From positions 1 through 50,422 of the forward strand of contig NZ_JAGINM010000037.1 in the NCBI RefSeq assembly GCF_017876095.1: a DNA stretch of 50,422 nucleotides, written 5' to 3'. The stretch comes from Azospirillum agricola (GTDB taxonomy: Bacteria > Pseudomonadota > Alphaproteobacteria > Azospirillales > Azospirillaceae). The notes under the pieces were generated by a model, which was not told the origin of the DNA, made no database searches, and saw nothing but the letters and a program-made list of their open reading frames with translations. The translations under genes and the position numbers were made by a program. Positions 8,518 to 17,113 of this stretch are shown in pieces (positions within the stretch are counted from its first letter, which is position 1; each line of letters opens with the position of its first letter).

Positions 8518-9498
8518 TCAAATCTTCCGATAGAAGTCTCGTGGTCCCCGCACCGGCCCTGCGCCGAACGCATTCACCCCCGCCGCCTTCGCCACGTCGC
8601 TGGCAAACGCCGTGCATTGGCGGTTCGCCAAGCTGAACCGGGCGTTGCCGCTCCGGTACTCGCCGATCTTCGCCATGGCGCGCTCCGCCTGCTCACGGCT
8701 GACGGCGATGCTGCGTGTGCGCACCCCCGGCTTGGAGAACGCCGCCTCGTCACGATGCACGCGCCCCGGCACGCCCGTGGTCAAGCGCCCGAGGTCGCGT
8801 TTCGGGTCCATGCCCGACAGTCCCGCCGGCGAGAAACCCCATGCCTCGCGCTTGCCGCCGGGGCGCTCCACCGCGACGAAGCCGTGGCCGGCCATGGCGT
8901 CGGGCAGCCCTTTCTCCTGGTGCAGGTAGGCGCCAACGATCAGCCGGTAGCCGGAACCTTCCTTCCTTTGGATCGGCGCGGCCAGCCTTTGCGGTGCCGG
9001 CTTTGCCTGCACGGTCGGCGGGGTGAAGTGCGAAGCCGCACGCATGCCCATGCGGTCGGCCTCGGCCTCCAGCGCGTGGTCCTGCACGACGGCCACGCCG
9101 CTGCCGAACGGGTTGCGCACGCGGCCCGCCCGCTGCTGCACCACATGGGTCAACTCATGGCCGAGAAGCTGCTGGCCATGGAGGGTATCCGGATTGTACT
9201 GGCCCGGCGCGAAATACAGGTTCGAGCCCAGCGTGAAGGCCAAAGCGCCGATGGCCGGCGCCTCCGACCCGACATGGACGCGGACGTCGGAGAAATCCGT
9301 CTTGAAGAAGGTCTCCATCTTCTGCCGCACACCGTCGGGCAGCGGCCGACCGCCGACGCCTCCCAGGCGCAGCAGGCCCGGCGGCAATTGCCGGGCGTTG
9401 CCGTTGGCTTGGGGTTGCGCGACCCGTCCCATCTCCGGTCCGGGCAGGCGCGGCCCCGCCGACAGGAAACGACCCTGGAGAACAGCGCAAGCGGTCAT
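8518..9498 (-). CDS. DUF4157-domain T6SS effector candidate with papain-like C-terminus
   Basis: The 326-residue product has two parts. Residues about 52-150 form a DUF4157 domain with the metallopeptidase-like signature LLGHELTHVVQQ (HELTH at 114-118) and a downstream LEAEADRMG that could supply the third ligand. Residues about 180-326 contain GHGFVAVERPGG (His205) followed much later by NRQCTAFASDV (Cys295). That His-before-Cys order is what circularly permuted NlpC/P60 or LRAT-like papain folds show, which cut peptides or move acyl groups. DUF4157 proteins are frequent among contractile-injection cargo. The ATG at 9498 is favoured by AGAGGAAG 6 bases upstream. It lies between tssG and clpV and has its own candidate promoter. 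The papain-like assignment is inference from motif order only. Confidence 0.7.
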   Translation of the reverse strand: MTACAVLQGRFLSAGPRLPGPEMGRVAQPQANGNARQLPPGLLRLGGVGGRPLPDGVRQKMETFFKTDFSDVRVHVGSEAPAIGALAFTLGSNLYFAPGQYNPDTLHGQQLLGHELTHVVQQRAGRVRNPFGSGVAVVQDHALEAEADRMGMRAASHFTPPTVQAKPAPQRLAAPIQRKEGSGYRLIVGAYLHQEKGLPDAMAGHGFVAVERPGGKREAWGFSPAGLSGMDPKRDLGRLTTGVPGRVHRDEAAFSKPGVRTRSIAVSREQAERAMAKIGEYRSGNARFSLANRQCTAFASDVAKAAGVNAFGAGPVRGPRDFYRKI

Positions 9499-9523
9499 GG
9501 TGGCTTCCTCTCGCAATAGACGA

Positions 9524-9553
9524 AGTATCGGTCCGCCATGGTTTCCCCGTCAA
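9524..9553 (-). promoter_or_regulatory. candidate promoter for the DUF4157 effector (and clpV)
   Basis: On the minus strand TTGACG (9548-9553) is followed after 18 bases by GATACT (9524-9529), which gives a short leader before the ATG at 9498. The 105-base gap after tssG has no clear terminator hairpin, so read-through from the upstream operon is also possible. Confidence 0.4.
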
Positions 9554-9603
9554 CGATGATCGGTGCGGCTACGGATGGAAACGCGAAACCGGGAGACAGA
9601 GAT

Positions 9604-10737
9604 TTACCCGTGCGTGCCTCCTTGCCCGTCCATTGGCTGAACGATCCCCTCCGTCGTGCGCCGCCGCGTGACCAGCCAGCTCGTCCAGCCGAGCCGTGGA
9701 GCGTTCGGCCCGGCGCGCGTCAGCAACCGCCCATCCTCCGCGCCCAGCCGCACCCCCGCCGCGCGCGGCCGTTCGGCAAGAACGCGGGGGGAATGCAGAT
9801 GCAGCCGGTTGGCACCCACCAGCCGGCTCGCCGGCACCCGTTCCGGCGCAAGCCGCAGGCGCAACGAGACGTCGGTGCCCGGTCCCAGATAGAAACGCGC
9901 GAGATCGCGCAACGCCCGCGCCGCGTGCCCGCCAGGCAGAAAGGCGCGGAACGCTTCCAGTCCCAACGGCCCCAGTTCCAGCGTCACCGCCGCCTGCTGG
10001 TCCCACACCCGCCGTCCCAGCACCGTCCCGTCACCCAGCGCCGAATTCAGTCGCCCCAGCCGTGTCACCTGCGTGTCGTCGAGCGCCAGCCAGCGCCCTT
10101 GCAACGGCACCGCCCGCACCGGCACGCCGAAATGATCGCCAAGCAGGCGTTCCAGCCCGTGCAGCGTGCGCGGCTGCTGGGCCAGCACCCCGGCGTGATC
10201 AAGCAGCACCCGGTCGGGCACCGCCATGCGGCCGCGCAGGCCTGGCGTCCCCAACCCGATCAGGCTGTAGAGATGCTGTGCCATCGGCCCCTGGTCGGGT
10301 GTGCCGCGGTTCAGCGCCGGCCGGTGCAGCCGCCGCGCCCGGTAGAGCAGCGAGACCAGCCGGTGGTTGAGAATGTCGAGGAAATCGCGGGTCGCCGTGT
10401 CGCCCGCCCGCACCCGCTGGACGATGGCCTCGGTGAAGGGCGCCGGCAGCGGACCGAAACCGCCGGCCAGCCCCAGGAAATTCACCAGCAGCTCCCAGCG
10501 CGGCTCGCCGGGGCCGGGCGGCGTCGCGGCGGCGAGGTCGCTCGCGGGAAAGGCGGTGGCCAGGCTGGAGCGGAACCGCACCGCCTCGTGCCGCGAGTCG
10601 GCGCCCTCGCCGACGCTGCGGGCGTCGGGCAGCATCCGCTCGATCAGGCCGATCGCCTGGAGCGCGTCGAAGCGGTGGGCCTCGGCGGCCAACTGCTCGA
10701 TCACAGAACGGGTCGATCGCCAGCCAGGGGAGGCCAT
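9604..10737 (-). CDS. tssG: TssG baseplate protein
   Basis: The 377-residue product matches TssG (VasB/ImpH, DUF1305): an N-terminal helix-rich region with HRFDALQAIGLIERMLP, the conserved RFRSSLATAFPASDL and NFLGLAGGFGPLP motifs, and the IVQRVRAGDTATRDFLDILNHR motif in the middle. TssG forms the baseplate wedge with TssF, TssE and TssK. The ATG at 10737 lies 37 bases inside the end of tssF, so the two genes are probably translationally coupled. The longer open frame upstream is only the shadow of tssF. Confidence 0.93.
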   Translation of the reverse strand: MASPGWRSTRSVIEQLAAEAHRFDALQAIGLIERMLPDARSVGEGADSRHEAVRFRSSLATAFPASDLAAATPPGPGEPRWELLVNFLGLAGGFGPLPAPFTEAIVQRVRAGDTATRDFLDILNHRLVSLLYRARRLHRPALNRGTPDQGPMAQHLYSLIGLGTPGLRGRMAVPDRVLLDHAGVLAQQPRTLHGLERLLGDHFGVPVRAVPLQGRWLALDDTQVTRLGRLNSALGDGTVLGRRVWDQQAAVTLELGPLGLEAFRAFLPGGHAARALRDLARFYLGPGTDVSLRLRLAPERVPASRLVGANRLHLHSPRVLAERPRAAGVRLGAEDGRLLTRAGPNAPRLGWTSWLVTRRRTTEGIVQPMDGQGGTHG

Positions 10738-12521
10738 GTCTTCCAGTGTCCGTTGCGTTGGCGGCTGGTCAGGACCAGCTGCGTGAAGGAGTTGACGGCG
10801 GCGTAGAGCCCGAGGAAACGGTTGAGCACCGAGGCCAGAAGGAAGGGATGGCTGCCGACAAAGCGCTCCTCGTCCAGCTCCAGCGTCACCTCGGTGCCCC
10901 GGCAGAACCCCCGCCACGCCTCGTTGCCGACCCGCCGCACCACCGGGCGGCAGGACAGGCCCGACAGGCCGGCGATCTGCCCCGCCACGCTGGCATCGTC
11001 GAAGGCGGCGTAGAGCCGCAGGATCTCGCGCAGCGCCGCCAGCCCGCCCTCCCCATCCAGCGACAGATGGTTCAGCGACAGGTGCGACACCAGCCGCCAC
11101 AGGGTCTGACCGGCCAGCGGCGGCGTGCGTTGGCGGGTCGGTTTGGTCAGACAGGCGATGCCGCTGAGCGGCGCGTCGACCTCGATCTCCAGCCGGGCGC
11201 CGGCCGGCATCTGCTCCGCCACCCCGCGGTTGGTGCACAGCGTGTGGGCGAACACCACCTGGGCCGGCGGACGGGTCGGCTTGAAATCGAGGTCGAGAAA
11301 GGACAGCACCAGATCGGTGCCCGGCAGGTCGGCCCGCCCGGTCGGCTGGCGCCGTGCCGTCCAGAAGGCCCGCGGACCGTCGCGGCCATTCTCCCGTCCG
11401 GTGGAATGGTCGAAGGAAAAGAAGGGTTGGAAGACCCGGCTGTCGTCCTCGTAGGCCGAGCTGGCCGAAACCTTGAGGATAGAATGGATTTCGGTCGAGC
11501 GCTCGCGGTGGCTGTCGGGCGGCAGACGGTAATCCACCTGGGTCTGGTCCAACCGCACCGGCTCCGTCGTCCGGCGGAACAGGTTGACGATCGGCGCGCA
11601 GTTCAGCCGGAAGGACTCGCGGTCGAGCGGAACGGCGCGTCGTGGCGGGTTGGACAGCAGGAACAGCAGCTCCGTCTCCTTGGCATCGCCCAACCCCTCC
11701 AGCCCTTCGATGTCGACGAACAGGTACTTCTCCGGAAAGACGAAATACTCCTGGATCAGCCGGTAGCCCTGGTGGGCGTGGCGCGGCCAGGGCAGCACGT
11801 CCTCGTCCGGCGCGAAGCCGACGGGCCGGACCTGGGCGCCCGGCAGTTCCCGCACCGCGCCGGCGGCTTCCGCCGGCCGCACCGCGATGCCGCGCACCTC
11901 GTTGAGCAGCAGCTCGTGCAGGCTCCCCGCCGCCCCGCCATGCAGGTGGAGGCGCAGCCGTTTCGGCGCCATGTCGGCGAAGGTCAGACGGCCAAGCCCG
12001 CGCAGGGTGACGCGCAGAACCGCCCCGATGTCGGTGCGCAGGTCGAGGAAGGAGAAGGCCGCCGGTGTCTGGATCGCGGCGTCCGCCACCTCGACCGGCC
12101 ACAGCTCCACCGGGTAGGCGGTGCGGAAGCGGCAGGTCAGCCCGTCGAGCGCCTCGGCGAACAGCGGGGTCTCGTCGGGCAGGGTGAAGCCGGTCGCCGC
12201 GCGCGCCTGGTCGGGATCGACCGTGAACTGCGCGATGGCGAGGCTGGGCACCGGTGCCACCAGATGCGGGTAGAGCACCCCCAGCAGCGCCGCCGGGATC
12301 ATCGGGAAGTCGGAATCAAGGGTCCGCTGGATGCGGGCGGTCAGGAAGGCGACGCTCTCCAGCAGCCGCTCGACATGCGGATCGGGCGATTCCGCCCCGC
12401 TGAGGTCGAGGCGCGCCGCCACGCGCGGGTAGCGGGCGGCGAAGGCCGCCCCCTCGTGCCGCAGATAGGACAGCTCGCGCTGGTAGTAATCCAGCAGGTC
12501 GTTGCGGTCCTCACCGGCCAT
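10701..12521 (-). CDS. tssF: TssF baseplate protein
   Basis: The 606-residue protein is a standard-length TssF (VasA/ImpG, DUF879), recognisable from its start DLLDYYQRELSYLRHEGAAF and from DPHVERLLESVAFLTARIQ, YFVFPEKYLFVDIEGL and LCRGxEVxL-like segments. It is the largest wedge component of the T6SS baseplate in the cytoplasm. The start at 12521 matches the family N-terminus and overlaps the end of tssE by 11 bases; an earlier in-frame ATG would add 18 residues of no conserved character. It overlaps tssG by 37 bases. Confidence 0.93.
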   Translation of the reverse strand: MAGEDRNDLLDYYQRELSYLRHEGAAFAARYPRVAARLDLSGAESPDPHVERLLESVAFLTARIQRTLDSDFPMIPAALLGVLYPHLVAPVPSLAIAQFTVDPDQARAATGFTLPDETPLFAEALDGLTCRFRTAYPVELWPVEVADAAIQTPAAFSFLDLRTDIGAVLRVTLRGLGRLTFADMAPKRLRLHLHGGAAGSLHELLLNEVRGIAVRPAEAAGAVRELPGAQVRPVGFAPDEDVLPWPRHAHQGYRLIQEYFVFPEKYLFVDIEGLEGLGDAKETELLFLLSNPPRRAVPLDRESFRLNCAPIVNLFRRTTEPVRLDQTQVDYRLPPDSHRERSTEIHSILKVSASSAYEDDSRVFQPFFSFDHSTGRENGRDGPRAFWTARRQPTGRADLPGTDLVLSFLDLDFKPTRPPAQVVFAHTLCTNRGVAEQMPAGARLEIEVDAPLSGIACLTKPTRQRTPPLAGQTLWRLVSHLSLNHLSLDGEGGLAALREILRLYAAFDDASVAGQIAGLSGLSCRPVVRRVGNEAWRGFCRGTEVTLELDEERFVGSHPFLLASVLNRFLGLYAAVNSFTQLVLTSRQRNGHWKTWPPLAGDRPVL

Positions 12522-13026
12522 CGACCCCGCCTCCCCCATCCCCCAGCCCGTCCCCTGGCATGTCCCCCAGCCCATCCTCGACGCTGTCGGTCAGCAGGAT
12601 GGGAAAGCTCACCGGCTCGACCATGCCGTCCAGCAGGACGGATCCGGTCACCGTCGCCCGCAGCCGGCCGCGCTCGTTGCCGGCGCGTGCCACCGTCACG
12701 CGGGGATTCACCAAACGGGGTTCGAAGGCCGCGACCGTGGCGGCGACCAGCCGGGCCAGCCGGGCCTCGCTGTCGGCGTCGAAGGGCCAGAACAGCGACA
12801 GGTCGGGCAGCCCGTAGTCGAGCGTGCCGCGCGGCCGCCGGCCCAGCTCGTCAGCGGCGAGCGGCGTTCGCGTGTTGAGCAGCCGGTCCAGCTCTCGCCG
12901 GATCGAGGCCCGCAGCCCATCGCGGTCGAGCATCCGCCCGCCGCTCCCGCCGCCCTCCCGAGGGTCGGCGGCGAGGCGGTCGAACAGCGGCGCCCGGACG
13001 CCCTGCGCGATGCGCGGTCCCGGCAT
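12511..13026 (-). CDS. tssE: TssE gp25-like baseplate protein
   Basis: The 171-residue protein carries the GPW/gp25 fold of TssE: an N-terminal helix with LFDRLAADP, the ELDRLLNTRTPL region, the TLDYGLPDL motif and a C-terminal strand with RVTVARAGNERGRLRATVTG. It initiates sheath assembly at the baseplate. The gene begins 6 bases after the hcp stop and overlaps tssF. The last 20 residues are glycine/aspartate-rich and beyond the family core. Confidence 0.9.
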   Translation of the reverse strand: MPGPRIAQGVRAPLFDRLAADPREGGGSGGRMLDRDGLRASIRRELDRLLNTRTPLAADELGRRPRGTLDYGLPDLSLFWPFDADSEARLARLVAATVAAFEPRLVNPRVTVARAGNERGRLRATVTGSVLLDGMVEPVSFPILLTDSVEDGLGDMPGDGLGDGGGGVDGR

Positions 13027-13032
13027 GGCGGG

Positions 13033-13533
13033 TTACGACACCGTCTGGGCGGCGAGATCGTGCTTGATCGGCTGGTTGCCGCCGGCGGTGCCGTCCGCCG
13101 TCTTCTGCTGGATGTAGGTGTACTGGACCGAGGAATAGCTGAGCGTCACGGTCTCCGTCGGAATGTCGCCGGTGCCGCCGCCGACCGAGACGTTGGAGAC
13201 GATGACGTTGGTCATCACCACCTCCAGATACTTGATCGCCGTGTTGGCGCCATCCGAGCGGTAGGCGGAGAAGGTGGCGGTGCCGATCTGCTGGCCGCTC
13301 CAGCACATCTTCAGCAAATCGTCGGTCGCCGCGTCCATGTATTTGGTGAAGGAGAAGTCCGAGTGGTTGGCCTGCTCCACCGTGCCCGAACCGGCAGAGC
13401 TGCGCGTCGGCGAGGTCGGCTGGTTGAAGGAATGGCTCCAGGACAGGACCTGGATGGCGTTCGTGTTGTTGCTGTCGGCGCTTTCACCCGTGATATCCGG
13501 CGTCTTGAAGACGATGAACATATTGGAGGCCAT
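13033..13533 (-). CDS. hcp: Hcp/TssD tube protein
   Basis: The 166-residue product is a full-length Hcp family protein with the family pattern of an early GES motif (DITGES), a WSHSF segment (VLSWSHSFNQPTS), a central FSFTKYMDAATDDLL motif and strand-rich C-terminus (VTLSYSSVQYTYIQQ). Hcp hexamers stack into the inner tube that is fired into target cells. No toxin extension is fused. A good ribosome site, AAGGAAG, precedes the ATG. The gene is separated from tssC by 138 bases containing a strong hairpin. Confidence 0.95.
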   Translation of the reverse strand: MASNMFIVFKTPDITGESADSNNTNAIQVLSWSHSFNQPTSPTRSSAGSGTVEQANHSDFSFTKYMDAATDDLLKMCWSGQQIGTATFSAYRSDGANTAIKYLEVVMTNVIVSNVSVGGGTGDIPTETVTLSYSSVQYTYIQQKTADGTAGGNQPIKHDLAAQTVS

Positions 13534-13621
13534 GGCGGTCTTCCTTCTGTCGGCGGGCCTCGGTCGGCGGGCCGTGAAATCGGTTCGGTGGGGATCGGTC
13601 GAATGAGGATCGGCGGGTGTG

Positions 13622-13664
13622 CGCCCTCTGACGTCCGGCCGGCGGCACGGGCGTCAGAGGGGCG
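13622..13664 (-). promoter_or_regulatory. strong hairpin between tssC and hcp
   Basis: CGCCCTCTGACG (13622-13633) pairs with CGTCAGAGGGGCG (13652-13664), with one extra G and an 18-base GC-rich loop. There is no T-run on the transcript side, so it is not a simple intrinsic terminator. An RNA processing or 3'-stabilising element that sets hcp level relative to tssC is plausible. Confidence 0.5.
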
Positions 13665-13671
13665 TCGGCGC

Positions 13672-15159
13672 TCAGGCGGCCGGCGGCGGCAGCTCGGCCA
13701 CCAGACGGATCGACGCGGTCAGCTCCTCCAGTTGGAAGTGCGGACGCAGGAAGACGGTGGCGTTGTAACAGCCGGGCTTGCCGGGGATGTCCGTCACGTC
13801 GACGCGGGCGTCGCGCAGCGGGTACTGCGCCTTCAGGTCCTGCCCCGCGTCGTCCTTGCCCAGGACATAGCCCATGATCCAGGTGTTCAGGTAGGTCTGA
13901 ACATTCTCCTTGGTCATGAAGCTGCCGATCTTGTCGCGCATGATCACCTTGATGTAGTGGGCGAAGCGCGACGCGTTCAGGATGTAGGGCAGCATCGCCG
14001 ACAGCCGGCTGTTCGAGTTGGCGGCGGCGGTGTTGTAGAGCTTGGGCTTGTTGGTGGTCTGACCGCCGAAGAAGGCGGCGTAGTCGGTGCCCTTGCAGTG
14101 GACCAGCGTGATGAAGCCGAGGTCGTTCAGCTCCTTCTCGCGGCGGTCGGTGATGGCGATCTCGGTCGGGCATTTCAGGGCGATGTCGCCCTCGTCGGTG
14201 TGGAAGGTGTGGGCCGGCAGCCCCTCCACCTTGCCGCCGCCCTCGACGCCGCGGATCGCCGCCGTCCAGCCATGCTTGGCGAAGGCGTCGGTGATGCGCG
14301 TGCCCAGCATCCAGGCGGGGTTGCCCCACAGATACTTGGAATGGTCGCGCCCGTCGGTGTCCTCGACGAAGTTGATGCCCTCGACGGGCACGGTGTCCGG
14401 CCCGTAGGGCAGGCGCAGCAGGACGTGCGGCAGGCACAGCGTGACGTAGCGCGAATCCTCGCTGGCGCGGAAGGAGCGCCACTTGATCAGTTCGGCGCTC
14501 TCGAAGATCTTCGACAGGTCGCGCGGAACGCCCAGCTCGGTGAAGCTCCCCATGTCGAACAGCATCGGGTTGGCCGAGGCGATGAAGGGGGCGTGCGCCG
14601 CCGCCGCGACGTTGGAGACCTTCTCCAGCAGCGCCATGTCCTGCGGGTGGCGGCCGAACTCGTAGTCGCCGATCAGCACGCTGTAGGGGTAGCCGCCGAA
14701 GGTGCCGTACTCCTCCTCGTACACCTTCTTGAACAGCGCGCTCTGGTCGAACTCGACGGCCTTCTCCAAATCCTTCAGCAGCTCGGCCTTGGTGATGTTC
14801 ATCAGCCGCAGCTTCAGCATGGTGCCGGTCTCTGTGTTGAACACCAGATGGGCGAGGCCGCGCCAGGAGGCCTCCAGCTTCTGCAGGTCGGGGTGGTGCA
14901 GGATCTCGTTGAGCTGGAGCGAGATCAGGTCGTCGATCTCGGCGATGCGGTCGGTGATGGCGGCGACGACGTCGCCGCTCACCGTGCCGCCGGTCTCCGC
15001 CAGCACGGAGGTGACGAACTCGTCCACCAGATCGCGGGCGTAGCCGCGCTGCGTCTCGTCGCGCGCCAGCTTGCCCTCGACCAGGATGCGGTCGAGGATG
15101 GACAGGGTCTGGGTTTCCGTGGCCGTGCCGCCGCCGGCGGTTTCGGTCTCGTCAGCCAT
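13672..15159 (-). CDS. tssC: TssC large sheath protein (VipB)
   Basis: The 495-residue protein is a typical full-length TssC, with the conserved SWRGLAHLVFNTETG, YPYSVLIGDYEFGRHPQD and SLRASEDSRYVTL-like segments, an ILNASRFAHYIKVIMRDKIG helix and the C-terminal VDVTDIPGKPGCYNATVFLRP strand that interlocks with neighbours. With TssB it makes the contractile sheath disassembled by ClpV. A GAGGAG ribosome site lies 10-15 bases upstream of the ATG. It follows tssB after 86 bases that contain a perfect hairpin. Confidence 0.95.
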   Translation of the reverse strand: MADETETAGGGTATETQTLSILDRILVEGKLARDETQRGYARDLVDEFVTSVLAETGGTVSGDVVAAITDRIAEIDDLISLQLNEILHHPDLQKLEASWRGLAHLVFNTETGTMLKLRLMNITKAELLKDLEKAVEFDQSALFKKVYEEEYGTFGGYPYSVLIGDYEFGRHPQDMALLEKVSNVAAAAHAPFIASANPMLFDMGSFTELGVPRDLSKIFESAELIKWRSFRASEDSRYVTLCLPHVLLRLPYGPDTVPVEGINFVEDTDGRDHSKYLWGNPAWMLGTRITDAFAKHGWTAAIRGVEGGGKVEGLPAHTFHTDEGDIALKCPTEIAITDRREKELNDLGFITLVHCKGTDYAAFFGGQTTNKPKLYNTAAANSNSRLSAMLPYILNASRFAHYIKVIMRDKIGSFMTKENVQTYLNTWIMGYVLGKDDAGQDLKAQYPLRDARVDVTDIPGKPGCYNATVFLRPHFQLEELTASIRLVAELPPPAA

Positions 15160-15181
15160 GGCAAGAATCTCCTCACGCGGG

Positions 15182-15210
15182 CGTCGCCGGATGGGTTCGG
15201 GCCGGCGACG
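15182..15210 (-). promoter_or_regulatory. perfect hairpin between tssB and tssC
   Basis: CGTCGCCGG (15182-15190) and CCGGCGACG (15202-15210) form a perfect 9-bp stem with an 11-base loop, just after the tssB stop and before the tssC ribosome site. No T-run follows. Together with the hairpin before hcp it could tune the tssB:tssC:hcp ratio by RNA processing or stability. Confidence 0.5.
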
Positions 15211-15245
15211 GTCGGGATTGTGGTCGGTTCCGGGACGTCAGCGGC

Positions 15246-15803
15246 TCATTCGGCCGCCGGTTCGGCGGGCGGCGCGTCGCCGGATGCGGCGGGGGCGGAT
15301 GAGGCGGGGCCGGCGAGTTGGGTCTTCAGCGCCTCCTGCTCCTCGGTGCTCTGCATCACCTGCTTCAGCAGGGCGTCGAGGTCGTCGTTGCCGTCCAGCT
15401 TGGTCAGCAGGTCGCGCAGGCGCGAGCGCGCCTCGAACAGGCGCTTCAGGGTCGGGACCTGCTTCAGCACCTCCACCGGACCGAAATCGTCCATGTGCTT
15501 GAAGCGCAGTTCGACGTTCAGGACGTCGTTGCTGTCGGGCTGTAGCCTGTTGGGCACGCGGAAGGCAACGCGCGGGCCGATCGAGGACAGCACGTCCTGG
15601 AAATTGTCGCGGTCGATCTCGACGAACTTGCGGTCCTTGACCGGCGGCAGCGCCTCGGCCGGCTTGCCCGACAGGTCGGACATGATGCCGACGATGTAGG
15701 GAAGCTCCTTCTTCTCGATGGCGTCGCCGATCTCCACGTCGTAGGTGATCTGGACGCGGGGCGGGCGGACTCTGCTGAGTTTGTGCTGGGTGCTCTCGGC
15801 CAT
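15246..15803 (-). CDS. tssB: TssB small sheath protein (VipA)
   Basis: The 185-residue product matches TssB: HKLSRVRPPRVQITYDVE at the N-terminus, the ELPYIVGIMSDLSGKP motif, then KFVEIDRDNFQDVLSSIGPR and ELRFKHMDDFGPVEVLKQ, followed by a helical region and an Ala/Pro/Glu-rich tail. It forms the helical contractile sheath with TssC. It appears to start a new transcription unit: 125 AT-richer bases separate it from tssA. Confidence 0.94.
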   Translation of the reverse strand: MAESTQHKLSRVRPPRVQITYDVEIGDAIEKKELPYIVGIMSDLSGKPAEALPPVKDRKFVEIDRDNFQDVLSSIGPRVAFRVPNRLQPDSNDVLNVELRFKHMDDFGPVEVLKQVPTLKRLFEARSRLRDLLTKLDGNDDLDALLKQVMQSTEEQEALKTQLAGPASSAPAASGDAPPAEPAAE

Positions 15804-15928
15804 GGTTCGACCTCTGCCAGATGTTGCAGCGCACGCCCAACGCGAGTATCAGGCGCGATTATTGACCATTCGTATTAGGCTAGAATTTCCTGACGCCCAT
15901 AACAAGAATGATTACGCAACAAATTCCC
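15804..15928 (-). promoter_or_regulatory. AT-rich tssB upstream region, probable promoter
   Basis: This gap between tssA and tssB is clearly AT-richer than the genes. On the minus strand TTGTTA is followed after 17 bases by TAGCCT, a weak but correctly spaced sigma70-like pair about 60-90 bases before the tssB start. The exact promoter cannot be fixed by eye. Confidence 0.35.
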
Positions 15929-17113
15929 TCATTTTCCCGTCCTCCCTCCATTCTGTTGCGACATCTCGGAAAAGTTGAAGCCGAGCAGGTCGAACACCGC
16001 CGACAGGTCGTTGCGGCCGCGGGTGACCTCCAGCAGGACCTCGTGCAGCGGCATGTTCGCCCAGCCCAGCGCGCGCTGGATCAGGTAGGGGGTGGGACTG
16101 TGCGGTTCGGTCCGCATCAGGAACTCCGACGCCTCGGCCAGCCAGAAATACGCCTCGTCGCGGGTCTGGATCGGGCCGCTGCCGTAGTGCGGCGGAACGG
16201 CGCCATCCTCGAAGGACTCGTCGAAGGCTTCGAAAGCCTCGTCCGTCGCCGCGCCATTGCCGTCGGCGCTCAACGCTGTCGGGACGGGCATCTCGGGTTC
16301 CTCCCCCTTCGCGCGCAGCATGGTGTCGATCCAGCCCTGAAGTCCGGCGCAGGTGCCGCGCAGCCCGACCAGCCCCGGCGCCTGCCGTCCGCAGCGATCG
16401 TCGAGCAGCGCGGACAGCGTGTCGATGGCGACGACCGCCTCGGCCAGCCGGGCGTGCAGGGCGCGGTGAAAGGCGACCGGGGTGCCGGCGGCGCTCGCCT
16501 CGATGTCGGCCAGGGTTGCGCCGCCCTTGGCAAGGATCGCCGCGGCCCCGCGCGGATCCCGCGCAGCGGCGAGCTGGCGGCGCTGGGCGTTCTCGTAATC
16601 GGCGTAGGAATGGCTCACCACCGGCGGGCCGCCCGAGCGGGTCAGCGCCAGCGTGTGCAGCAGCGCCGGCAGCTTGCCGTTCAGCCATTCCAGCGGAGCG
16701 ACGCGGGCGGCCATGTCGCCGTCCTCCGGGTCGATCTCCGGGTGCAGCCCGTCCCAGAAGGCGTCGCACAAGCCGGCCAGCAGGCGCAGCGCCGGCGCCA
16801 GCGCGGCGAGGCCATGGCGCTGGACCAGCGCCTCGGCCAGCCAGCACGCGACCTGGAGATCCTTGGAACGGGTTTCCAGAACCTCGCGGCACAACCGGAT
16901 GGCAAGATCCCAGTCGGCGCGCTTGGCGGTGGTCTGCCAGACTCCCTGCGGCAGGCTCGGGTCGTCCTGCCGCCGCGCCTCGCGGATCGCGTCGTAGACC
17001 GGGTCGTAGCGAAGCGACGGGCCGGCCGGCGACTCCCCCGGCAGGGGCGCCAGGATCGCGGCGGCGTCGAACGGCAGCCCGTGGGGCTCCGCACCGGTCA
17101 TCGCTCCGTTCAT
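15929..17113 (-). CDS. tssA: TssA cap/assembly protein
   Basis: The 394-residue protein has the ImpA N-terminal domain (ILAPLPGESPAGPSLRYDPVYDAIREARR) and the conserved WLAEALVQRHGLAALAPALRLL and FWDGLHPEIDPEDGD segments, followed by a helical middle and a C-terminal domain with DEAYFWLAEASEFLMRTEPHSPTPYLIQ-type sequence. TssA organises baseplate docking and caps the growing sheath. Its ATG overlaps the tssM stop (ATGA), so the two are translationally coupled; a second ATG 12 bases on is an alternative. The C-terminal segment SPxPYLIxRAxxW is the type associated with short TssA proteins. Confidence 0.92.
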   Translation of the reverse strand: MNGAMTGAEPHGLPFDAAAILAPLPGESPAGPSLRYDPVYDAIREARRQDDPSLPQGVWQTTAKRADWDLAIRLCREVLETRSKDLQVACWLAEALVQRHGLAALAPALRLLAGLCDAFWDGLHPEIDPEDGDMAARVAPLEWLNGKLPALLHTLALTRSGGPPVVSHSYADYENAQRRQLAAARDPRGAAAILAKGGATLADIEASAAGTPVAFHRALHARLAEAVVAIDTLSALLDDRCGRQAPGLVGLRGTCAGLQGWIDTMLRAKGEEPEMPVPTALSADGNGAATDEAFEAFDESFEDGAVPPHYGSGPIQTRDEAYFWLAEASEFLMRTEPHSPTPYLIQRALGWANMPLHEVLLEVTRGRNDLSAVFDLLGFNFSEMSQQNGGRTGK

